Source: JAQVEM01 sp964616545
GTDB lineage: Bacteria; Actinomycetota; Humimicrobiia; Humimicrobiales; Humimicrobiaceae
Length of the DNA: 17,496 nucleotides
Reading direction: 5' to 3'
NCBI GenBank assembly: GCA_964616545.1
Contig: CAZTUA010000028.1
Coordinates: 1 to 17,496 of the forward strand
Positions within the stretch are counted from its first letter, which is position 1; each line of letters opens with the position of its first letter. The translations under genes were made by a program, and so were the position numbers. Positions 6,617 through 12,997 of this stretch are shown piece after piece. Under the pieces are notes generated by a model that was given only the letters and a program-made list of their open reading frames with translations, did no database searches and was not told the DNA's origin.

Positions 6617-7784
6617 AATAGGAAATCTTTTTAAGAGCAATATACGTCAGTATGCTATGATAATAGCTCTTCTGGTTATTGTTATTCTGTTTCAGATAAT
6701 GACAAAGGGTGTACTTTTATATCCCCAGAATGTGGCCAATCTTATAATGCAGAACGGTTACGTAATAATACTGGCCATCGGCATGGTGCTATGCATACTT
6801 ACAGGCGGGAATATAGACCTTTCGGTTGGTTCTGTAGTTGCTTTTACGGGAGCAATAGCCGGGTCACTGATAATCGGGATGAAAATGGATGTGTGGCTGG
6901 GTGTATTGATTACCATTATTGCAGGTTTTGCAATAGGCGCGTGGCAGGGATTCTGGATTGCATATGTCAGGGTACCCCCATTTATTGCCACACTTGCAGG
7001 CATGCTTATGTTCAGGGGGCTTACAAATGCCATACTCAAAGGACTAACACTTGCACCGTTTCCCGATAGTTACCTCAGACTGACGGGAGGTTTTACAGGG
7101 GATTTATTTAAGGCTACTGGTTTTAATCTTAATATCACATGTCTTGTTACAGGTGCAATAGTTATAATTCTTTATATAATTTTCGCAATAAGAGGCCGCA
7201 GAAATAAGAAGAAATACAATTTTGAAGTTATTCCATTTTATTTATTTATACTTCAGATTCTTTTAATTTCCGGTGTTATTATGCTGTTTTTCTACTGGCT
7301 TTCACGTTATAAGGGTATGCCAACTGTGCTGCTTCTTATAGGTTTTCTTATAATTGCGTATACATTCGTAACCCGGAATACGGTATTTGGAAGATATATA
7401 TATGCAAAGGGGGGGAACGAGATGGCGGCGCGCCTTTCAGGTATTGATCCCCAGAAAGTTATGTTTTTCGTGTATATGAATATGGGCGTGCTTGCTACTG
7501 TAACCGGCATAGTATTCTCGGCCCGTCTTAATGCTGCTTCGCCGGTTGCAGGGAATATGTTTGAGCTTGATGCCATCGGCGCATGTTTTATAGGCGGTGC
7601 ATCTGCATCAGGCGGAGTTGGGACTGTTATCGGGGCTGTAATAGGTGCGATTGTAATGGGTGTACTGAATAATGGTATGTCAATAATGGGTGTTGGTACT
7701 GAGTGGCAGTCTGTTATAAAAGGGCTGGTATTGCTGGTAGCAGTTGCATTTGACGTATTCTCGAAATCAAGATCAAAATCTTAA
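6603..7784 (+). CDS. gguB: Sugar ABC transporter permease, GguB/MmsB type
   Basis: This 393-aa integral membrane protein of the BPD_transp_2 (RbsC/XylH) family forms the monosaccharide channel. It has roughly ten hydrophobic segments. The conserved GGNIDLSVGSVVAFTGA lies near residues 67-83, VPPFIATLAGMLMFRG follows, and GGNEMAARLSGID and GACFIGGASASGGVGTVIGAVIG lie in the C-terminal half. A charged insert (RGRRNKKKYNFE) between transmembrane segments in the middle is typical of the longer GguB/XylH group. The start ATG lies inside the end of gguA, with AAGGGAG about 9 bases before it. Confidence 0.94.
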   Translation: MGKSKIGNLFKSNIRQYAMIIALLVIVILFQIMTKGVLLYPQNVANLIMQNGYVIILAIGMVLCILTGGNIDLSVGSVVAFTGAIAGSLIIGMKMDVWLGVLITIIAGFAIGAWQGFWIAYVRVPPFIATLAGMLMFRGLTNAILKGLTLAPFPDSYLRLTGGFTGDLFKATGFNLNITCLVTGAIVIILYIIFAIRGRRNKKKYNFEVIPFYLFILQILLISGVIMLFFYWLSRYKGMPTVLLLIGFLIIAYTFVTRNTVFGRYIYAKGGNEMAARLSGIDPQKVMFFVYMNMGVLATVTGIVFSARLNAASPVAGNMFELDAIGACFIGGASASGGVGTVIGAVIGAIVMGVLNNGMSIMGVGTEWQSVIKGLVLLVAVAFDVFSKSRSKS

Positions 7785-7820
7785 TTACATAATTTTTAAA
7801 ATAAAAGAATAAAACGCAAA

Positions 7821-7853
7821 AAAATAATAAAATATATAGTATTTTATTATTTT
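7821..7853 (+). terminator. AT-only hairpin after gguB
   Basis: AAAATAATAAAATA (7821-7834) pairs perfectly with TATTTTATTATTTT (7840-7853) over a 5-base loop. It stands 37 bases after the gguB stop and before the xylR promoter. The stem has no GC pairs and no clean T run follows, so termination is possible but weak. Confidence 0.45.
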
Positions 7854-7918
7854 ACTCAAAACCTGTTTCCCGGTTGTCCTTGAAAGGATTAACTGCCCGC
7901 AGGGATAGAAGGAAAAAT

Positions 7919-7973
7919 TTAGTTAGCCAAGTTAATTATAAAATCTGGTTAAATAAATGGCTTGACTAACTAA
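7919..7973. promoter_or_regulatory. Operator, 55-bp inverted repeat, probable XylR site 2
   Basis: TTAGTTAGCCAAG (7919-7931) and CTTGACTAACTAA (7961-7973) are inverted copies with one mismatch and the same 29-base spacer as site 1. By my count 48 of 55 positions equal those of site 1, spacer included. The left arm has C where site 1 has T, which changes the minus-strand -35 from TTGACT to TTGGCT; no good minus-strand -10 is present here. Placed before the ROK gene, it implies autoregulation. Confidence 0.75.
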
Positions 7974-7990
7974 TTTTTTATCACTATAAT
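7962..7990 (+). promoter_or_regulatory. Promoter of the XylR-like gene
   Basis: TTGACT (7962-7967) and TATAAT (7985-7990) are 17 bases apart, exactly the geometry of the chvE promoter. The -35 box is part of the right operator arm. Initiation near 7997 would give a leader of about 34 nt. Confidence 0.85.
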
Positions 7991-8030
7991 AATTATATAT
8001 AAATAAAATAATAAAACTCCAATATTTATA

Positions 8031-9245
8031 ATGATTCCTGTAAAGAAACAAAAAGCTCTCAAACAAACAAATAGAAAAGTTATATTGAATATTCTCCGTG
8101 ATTCGGGTGAAATATCTGTATCGGAACTTTCTAAAGAAGTAAATCTAAGCAAGCCCACCCTTATGACAATAATAAATTATTATTTAAAAAAAGGGCTTGT
8201 AGTTAATACGGGTAAGGGAGATTCAACCGAGGAAGGCGGTAAGAAGCCAAACATTTACAAGTTAAATGAAAACGGCGGGTATGCTATTGGCATGATAATA
8301 TCTGCAAATAAACTGGCTGCAGTTATTACAAATTTAAAAAACATAATTCTACATAAAAGTTCAATGCCGCTTAAATCAGACGAAGAATTTAGCAGCGTGC
8401 TGGAAAAGATAATTAAATTGTATAACAATCTTATAAATACCACTGATATTGACAGAAATAAGCTCGTAGGTTTTGCAATAGGAGCGTACGGTATAACTAA
8501 TTTTAATAAGGGAGAGGTTATCTTTTCACCGCATTTTCCATCATGGGGTACAAATTTAAATTTAAAAGAAAAAATACTTGCCAGAATCCCGGATGAGATA
8601 CCGGTTATCGTAGATAACCATATTAGATTTCAGGTTTTTGCAGAAAAAATTCTGGGGCTGGGAAAAGAAAAAAATAATATTGTTGCCATACAGGCAGGTA
8701 AAGGTCTGGTAGCAGGAATAATTATAGAAAATGAAATAAAGAGGGGCAATCATTATTTAATTGGTGAGATCGGGCACATGATAGTAGACCCGGAAGCAAG
8801 GGAAATATGTGTATGCGGCGGGAAAGGCTGCTTTGAAGCTATGGTAACAACTAACAGGATATTAAGAATGGCAGGAGAGAAATATGATGAATATCCAGAT
8901 TCTATTATTTTCAATGGAGGGGGTCCAGAAGATATCGATATTTACAATGTATTTAATGCATCAAATAAAGGAGATAAGCTGGCGCTTGGTCTTATGAATG
9001 ATGCAATAAACTGGTTCGGTATTGGGATATCCAATATTATTCTTATGTATGACCCGCAGATTGTAATTATTCAGGGCATTTTTACAAAAGCCGGGGAATA
9101 CTTTCTTGAAAGTTTAAGGGAAAAGATTAATAAGGTTTCCCTGTTTTCGATAAAAAGAAAAACTGAAATAAAGTATTCTGAACTTGGCGATAATGCAGGT
9201 TTACTGGGAGCTGCATCTTTCGTACTGTCAAAATATTTTGAATAA
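8031..9245 (+). CDS. xylR: ROK-family transcriptional regulator, XylR-like
   Basis: This 404-aa protein has a winged helix-turn-helix at about residues 15-60 (ILNILRDSGEISVSELSKEVNLSKPTLMTIINYYLKKGLV, listed here only as the fold region) followed by a ROK sugar-binding domain. GEIGH (245-249) and the zinc motif CVCGGKGC (C260, C262, C267) are present. The kinase ENDAN motif is altered to DNHIR (195-199), so the catalytic Asp is a His and phosphotransfer is not expected. It probably represses the xyl genes in the absence of xylose, by analogy with Bacillus XylR. The promoter is overlapped by one of two near-identical operators. No clear Shine-Dalgarno sequence precedes the ATG; an internal start would cut into the DNA-binding domain, so this start is kept. 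Confidence 0.88.
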   Translation: MIPVKKQKALKQTNRKVILNILRDSGEISVSELSKEVNLSKPTLMTIINYYLKKGLVVNTGKGDSTEEGGKKPNIYKLNENGGYAIGMIISANKLAAVITNLKNIILHKSSMPLKSDEEFSSVLEKIIKLYNNLINTTDIDRNKLVGFAIGAYGITNFNKGEVIFSPHFPSWGTNLNLKEKILARIPDEIPVIVDNHIRFQVFAEKILGLGKEKNNIVAIQAGKGLVAGIIIENEIKRGNHYLIGEIGHMIVDPEAREICVCGGKGCFEAMVTTNRILRMAGEKYDEYPDSIIFNGGGPEDIDIYNVFNASNKGDKLALGLMNDAINWFGIGISNIILMYDPQIVIIQGIFTKAGEYFLESLREKINKVSLFSIKRKTEIKYSELGDNAGLLGAASFVLSKYFE

Positions 9246-9275
9246 ATTTTAAACTATAAAAATAAAATTATTATT

Positions 9276-9358
9276 AGGGGAGGTGAGGTACAAATATTTA
9301 AAAAAGAAAAATGAGATTTGTTAAAGATGCTCTTGTGGTTTTATCTTAAACAAATCTC
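9276..9358 (+). promoter_or_regulatory. Leader element with hairpin before the second binding-protein gene
   Basis: AGGGGAGGTGAGG (9276-9288) is followed by GAGATTTGT (9313-9321) pairing with ACAAATCTC (9350-9358). The stem continues with T-A, one A-A mismatch, then AAGAT/ATCTT. The outer nine pairs are identical to those at 3737-3784, while the inner stem and loop differ in sequence and the arm spacing differs by two bases. This suggests a folded RNA more than a DNA operator. An ATG at 9311 could encode MRFVKDALVVLS, ending at 9349. No strong promoter is visible between xylR and this point. Confidence 0.5.
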
Positions 9359-9407
9359 GTGTGCATTTTATCAAAAGATGAATTGATGTAAAAAGGAGAT
9401 GAGAGAA

Positions 9408-10766
9408 GTGAAAAGAATACTAATACTTACTTTGGTTGCGGTTTTTATGGTTTCAATGCTGTTCATGGGAACATCGTGCAAGGCAGAAGAACCAGTAGCT
9501 GAAGAACCGGCAGAAGAACCGGCAGAAGAACCGGCAGAAGAACCGGCTGAAGAACCGGCTGAAGAACCGGCAGAGGCAGAACCAGTTACAATAACCTGGT
9601 GGCATATCCAGACTGAGGAATCTCAGGGGGAGTACTGGCAGGATCTCGCTGACAGATTTATGGCTGAAAATCCCCATGTTACTATAGAGATTACAGTTAT
9701 GGAAAATGAAAACTTCAAAGCCAAGATGACTACTGTTATGCAGACAGGAGAAGTTCCGGATCTGTTCCAGAGCTGGGGCGGCGGAACAATGAATGCCCAG
9801 GCTGAAGCCGGATTACTGAGGGATATTACAGCAGAAGTTACAGAAGACGGTTTTGCTGATACAATCTCACCAGGTGCTCTTGGTGTATACTCTTACGATG
9901 GGAAGGTTTATGGTGTACCAAGAGATATGGGAATGGTTGGTATCTTCTATAATACCGAGTTATTCGAGCAGGCAGGAGTTGAAGCTCCGATAGCAACATG
10001 GACAGATCTTCTTGAGGCTGTTGATAAATTTAATGCTGCAGGTATTACCCCGATTGCAGAAGCCGGAGGAGATAAATGGCCTGCTGCATTTAGCTGGGAA
10101 TACCTTGTAACACGTATAGGCGGAGAAGCTGCCTTTACTGCTGCTGCCACAAGAACAGGCTCATTTACCGATGAAGCATTTGTAGAAGCTGGAAATAAAC
10201 TCCTGGAACTGGTTGATGCAAATGCATATCAGGATGGTTTCCTTGGTGCAACATGGGGCGATGTAGCAACCATTATGGGTAATGGCGAAGCAGCCATGAA
10301 CTGCATGGGACAATGGGGCCCCGGTTCATACAGAGAAAATAGTGCCGATGGCACAGGACTTGACGGTAAAATAGGCTGGTTCAAGTTCCCGGAAATTGAA
10401 GGAGGCGCAGGTAAACCTACAGACGCTCTTGGCGGCGGTAATGGATTTGTAGTTGGTGCAAATGCGCCTGATGAAGCCATAGATTTCCTGAAATTCATGG
10501 TAACTGTTGAAGAGCAGAATAAGCAGACAGAGCTTGGAATGGGTGTTCCTGTTGTAATGGGGGCCACTGTAGATGATCCGGTACTTTCACTTATTGTCGA
10601 AGGAAGAGATGAAGCTGATTACCTGCAGTTATACTATGATCAGTACCTACCGCCTGCTACTGGATCTGTTGTCAATGATATAGTTCAGGCAATAATGGCT
10701 AAATCAATGACACCTGAGGAAGCATGCGAGATGCTTGAAGATACAGCTGCTTCGGAACTGGACTAA
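9408..10766 (+). CDS. Oligosaccharide ABC transporter family-1 binding lipoprotein
   Basis: This extracellular solute-binding protein family 1 (COG1653-type) member probably binds a short oligosaccharide and passes it to the two permeases downstream. A lipoprotein-type signal ending in GTSC is nearly the same as that of ChvE, then comes an acidic linker with six EEPA units. The mature domain begins near TITWWHIQTEE and includes FMAENPHVTIEI, TGEVPDLFQSWGGG, GKVYGVPRDMGMVGIFYNTELFEQAGV, MNCMGQWGPGSY and GGGNGFVVGANA, all usual for the family. An ATG at 9399 abuts AAGGAG with no spacer, so the in-frame GTG at 9408 (9-base spacing) is preferred. The GH3 gene nearby suggests beta-linked gluco- or xylo-oligosaccharides; the substrate cannot be read from sequence. 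Confidence 0.9.
   Translation: MKRILILTLVAVFMVSMLFMGTSCKAEEPVAEEPAEEPAEEPAEEPAEEPAEEPAEAEPVTITWWHIQTEESQGEYWQDLADRFMAENPHVTIEITVMENENFKAKMTTVMQTGEVPDLFQSWGGGTMNAQAEAGLLRDITAEVTEDGFADTISPGALGVYSYDGKVYGVPRDMGMVGIFYNTELFEQAGVEAPIATWTDLLEAVDKFNAAGITPIAEAGGDKWPAAFSWEYLVTRIGGEAAFTAAATRTGSFTDEAFVEAGNKLLELVDANAYQDGFLGATWGDVATIMGNGEAAMNCMGQWGPGSYRENSADGTGLDGKIGWFKFPEIEGGAGKPTDALGGGNGFVVGANAPDEAIDFLKFMVTVEEQNKQTELGMGVPVVMGATVDDPVLSLIVEGRDEADYLQLYYDQYLPPATGSVVNDIVQAIMAKSMTPEEACEMLEDTAASELD
9501..9572 (+). repeat. Six tandem 12-bp units coding EEPA
   Basis: Units of GAAGAACCGGC(A/T) repeat six times in frame without interruption and encode an acidic, proline-rich spacer between the lipid-anchored cysteine and the binding domain. 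The near-perfect DNA identity points to recent slippage expansion, so copy number probably varies between strains. Confidence 0.9.
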
Positions 10767-10795
10767 TTGTTGTTTGGGTTCGAGCATAAATGAAA

Positions 10796-10827
10796 ATAGG
10801 GATTGGGTTTTAATGCCCAATCCCTAT
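10796..10827 (+). promoter_or_regulatory. Intercistronic hairpin after the binding-protein gene
   Basis: ATAGGGATTGGG (10796-10807) pairs perfectly over 12 bp with CCCAATCCCTAT (10816-10827), with an 8-base loop. An A-rich stretch, not a T run, follows, so it is more likely an RNA-stabilising or partial-stop element than a full terminator. It mirrors the hairpin between chvE and gguA. Confidence 0.7.
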
Positions 10828-10889
10828 AAATAAAAAAATTTAATAACTCCAATAAAAAACAGAATTATGTATAATATATATATTATATC

Positions 10890-10906
10890 AGGAGAAGGTT
10901 ATCATA
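10890..10906 (+). promoter_or_regulatory. Ribosome binding site that decides the permease start
   Basis: AGGAGAAGG begins at 10890, and the in-frame ATA at 10904 stands 9 bases after AGGAG. There is no ATG, GTG or TTG in frame between the stop at 10853-10855 and the GTG at 10985. Confidence 0.7.
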
Positions 10907-11812
10907 GAATCTTTAAAGAAAACAAAGTTACATAATTTAACTGGTGACAGGGCAAAAGTTTTTTTATTTCTAATTCCGGCTGCCGTGCTTATACTTGTTT
11001 TTCTGGTTATTCCCATATTTATGTGCGGCTATTACAGCCTGTTTAACTGGAACGGGATGGGTCCTGCAGAAGATTTTACAGGATTTGAAAATTTAAAAAA
11101 TATACTTACAAATAAGATATTTTTAAAGGCGGTAGGCAATAGTTTTACCATTGTTGCGCTGTCCTTATCCATACAGCTACCGCTTGGCTTATTTCTGGCT
11201 ATTATGTTTGGACGCGGTTTAAGAGGCCGCGCTTTTTTTAGAACGATCTTTTTTCTGCCATATGTCCTCTCGGAAGCTATTACTGCTGTCATGTGGCGTA
11301 TTCTTTATAATCCAGAGCCAACCAGAGGTTTTATAAATGCAGTCTTTCAGAAAATTGGATGGGAAACACAGGCGTGGCTGGGAGATACAGAACTTGTGCT
11401 GTTTTCAATATTTATTGTACTTACCTGGAAGTATATTGGATTTCATATGCTTTTATATATAACAGGTCTGCAAAATATATCGCGGGATATCGAAGAAGCA
11501 GCTTTAATTGACGGTGTAAACAGGCGGCAGATGTTAACATATATAACCATACCCCTATTAGCCGGTACTATAAGGACGTCAGTATATTTATCAGTTCTTG
11601 GTTCACTGCAGGTATTTGCCATAGTCTGGATTATGACTAAAGGTGGCCCCGTTAATGCAAGCGAAGTTTTATCAACATATATGTACCGCTTTAGTTTTGT
11701 GAGGTTCCAGCTCGGCTACGGTGCAGCTGTGGCAATAGTTATGTTAATTATTGCACTGATTTTTTCTATAACATACATGAGTTTTGTGCGCAGAACAGAA
11801 CATATAGCATAG
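10904..11812 (+). CDS. Sugar ABC transporter permease, MalF type, non-AUG start
   Basis: This membrane subunit of an oligosaccharide importer has about six transmembrane segments. The cytoplasmic EAA loop EEAALIDGVNRRQMLTYITIPLL contacts the ATPase. The first ATG/GTG/TTG in frame is a GTG at 10985, but it falls inside the first membrane segment and has no ribosome site. The open frame extends back to 10856 and encodes ESLKKTKLHNLTGDRAKVFLFLIPAAV, the normal charged N-terminus and helix of this family. AGGAG at 10890-10894 lies 9 bases before an ATA codon (10904) and 6 before ATC (10901). I place the start at the ATA, giving about 302 aa. A sequencing error or mutation of ATG is the alternative. 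The next gene follows 13 bases on. Confidence 0.85.
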   Translation: MESLKKTKLHNLTGDRAKVFLFLIPAAVLILVFLVIPIFMCGYYSLFNWNGMGPAEDFTGFENLKNILTNKIFLKAVGNSFTIVALSLSIQLPLGLFLAIMFGRGLRGRAFFRTIFFLPYVLSEAITAVMWRILYNPEPTRGFINAVFQKIGWETQAWLGDTELVLFSIFIVLTWKYIGFHMLLYITGLQNISRDIEEAALIDGVNRRQMLTYITIPLLAGTIRTSVYLSVLGSLQVFAIVWIMTKGGPVNASEVLSTYMYRFSFVRFQLGYGAAVAIVMLIIALIFSITYMSFVRRTEHIA

Positions 11813-11825
11813 AAAGGATTGATTT

Positions 11826-12683
11826 ATGCCAGATAATAGTGCAAAAAAAAGTAAGAAATTTATAAAACTGCTTCCGGTAATATTAAAATATATTATTCTT
11901 ATACTGGCTCTGCTTTTTATTGTAGTCCCAATAGTAATTATTATATTTGGCGGATTAAAAACACGCGGTGAATTTTATACTATCCCTTATATCCCCCCGA
12001 TACCGCCAAGATTGGGAAATATTGTAAGAATTGTAAAGATGCCAATTTTCTGGTATATGATGCGCAATAGTGTGGTTGTAACACTTTCAGCGACAGCCGG
12101 AGTAGTAATGGTCGCTTCTATGTCAGCTTTTGTATTTGCGCGTATGAATTTTAAAGGAAAGGGCGCACTATTTCAATTTTTCACTCTCGGCCTTATGTTT
12201 CCGGCTACTGTGGCTATTTTGCCTATTTTTCTTATAGTAAGGCAGATAGGTCTGCAGAATAATCTGATAGGGGTAATACTTGTACTCACCACGTTTCAGA
12301 TTTCTATGTCAACTGTAATACTCCGCAATTTTTTTATGGCAATTCCTTCAGAACTTCAGGATGCCGCAATGATAGATGGCTGTAACACTATAGGATTTTT
12401 CTGGAAAATACTACTGCCGCTGGCAAAGCCGTCTCTGGCTGCAGTAGCATCATTAGCCGTGGTTAATACATGGAACGATTTACTGGTAGCACTGGTTTTA
12501 ATAGATAAGGAAAAACTCTGGACACTCCAGCTCGGGACAATGCAATTCCAGGGTCAGTATGGCCAGGATTTATCTCTGGTGTCAGCATTTCTTATACTGG
12601 CAGCTGTACCTGCTGTCGTATTTTATATATTTGCCCAGCGTCATATTGTTTCAGGGTTGACTGCAGGTTCGATAAAAGGCTAA
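11826..12683 (+). CDS. Sugar ABC transporter permease, MalG type
   Basis: This second membrane subunit of the oligosaccharide importer (285 aa) pairs with the upstream MalF-type protein. A short charged N-terminus (KKSKKF) leads into the first helix, and about six membrane segments follow. The ATPase-contacting loop reads DAAMIDGCNTIGFFWKILLPLAKPSL, the EAA motif in its MalG form. The C-terminus QRHIVSGLTAGSIKG is a hallmark of MalG-like permeases. A Shine-Dalgarno sequence (AAAGGA) precedes the ATG. No MalK/MsiK-type ATPase follows, so a shared ATPase encoded elsewhere must energise the pair. Confidence 0.94.
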   Translation: MPDNSAKKSKKFIKLLPVILKYIILILALLFIVVPIVIIIFGGLKTRGEFYTIPYIPPIPPRLGNIVRIVKMPIFWYMMRNSVVVTLSATAGVVMVASMSAFVFARMNFKGKGALFQFFTLGLMFPATVAILPIFLIVRQIGLQNNLIGVILVLTTFQISMSTVILRNFFMAIPSELQDAAMIDGCNTIGFFWKILLPLAKPSLAAVASLAVVNTWNDLLVALVLIDKEKLWTLQLGTMQFQGQYGQDLSLVSAFLILAAVPAVVFYIFAQRHIVSGLTAGSIKG

Positions 12684-12997
12684 TTATAATTGCCGGTTAA
12701 TGGTATAAAAAATATTAGTTTCTATCATACGGACTTTTATTATCAGGTACATATAACTTTTTATGTTATTTTAGAAAAAAATCTTTTAACTTTCATATTA
12801 CTGATATTCTTATTTTTTCGATATCAATAGATATAAAAAAATAATTATAATAGAGATATATTTTTTAAATTTAAGGGCTCGTTGATTGTAATATAAACAA
12901 TCAATCTACAAATAGTCGTACTTACTGTACCTGCAGGCAAAGATGGTATGCTGAATTTATAAATATTTGTAAAACCTTATACAAGAGGAATCGTAAG
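12684..12997. other. AT-rich gap before the GH3 gene
   Basis: This stretch of 314 bases has no recognisable gene. The one ordered signal is an inverted repeat TTGATTG / CAATCAA (12882-12888 and 12898-12904) with a 9-base spacer, a possible operator for a different regulator. TATAAT occurs at 12846-12851 but without a convincing -35 box. AGAGGA before the ATG at 12998 is the ribosome site. No copy of the 55-bp XylR-type operator is present, and I see no clear terminator after the permease gene. Confidence 0.45.

Noticed and set aside
7861..7915. Imperfect stem-loops (TCCTT/AAGGA and neighbours) before the xylR operator
   Set aside because: The stems are short with a two-base loop or mismatched, and I could not make a consistent terminator or riboswitch fold.
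9246..9275. Separate promoter for the second transporter operon
   Set aside because: TATAAA occurs at 9255-9260 but the nearest -35-like TTGAAT is only 11 bases away. Readthrough from xylR or a different promoter type is equally possible.
10870..10887. 18-bp perfect palindrome made only of A and T before the MalF-type permease
   Set aside because: Simple alternating TA sequence gives palindromes readily. It contains TATAAT but no -35 box at a proper distance, so I do not call a promoter.
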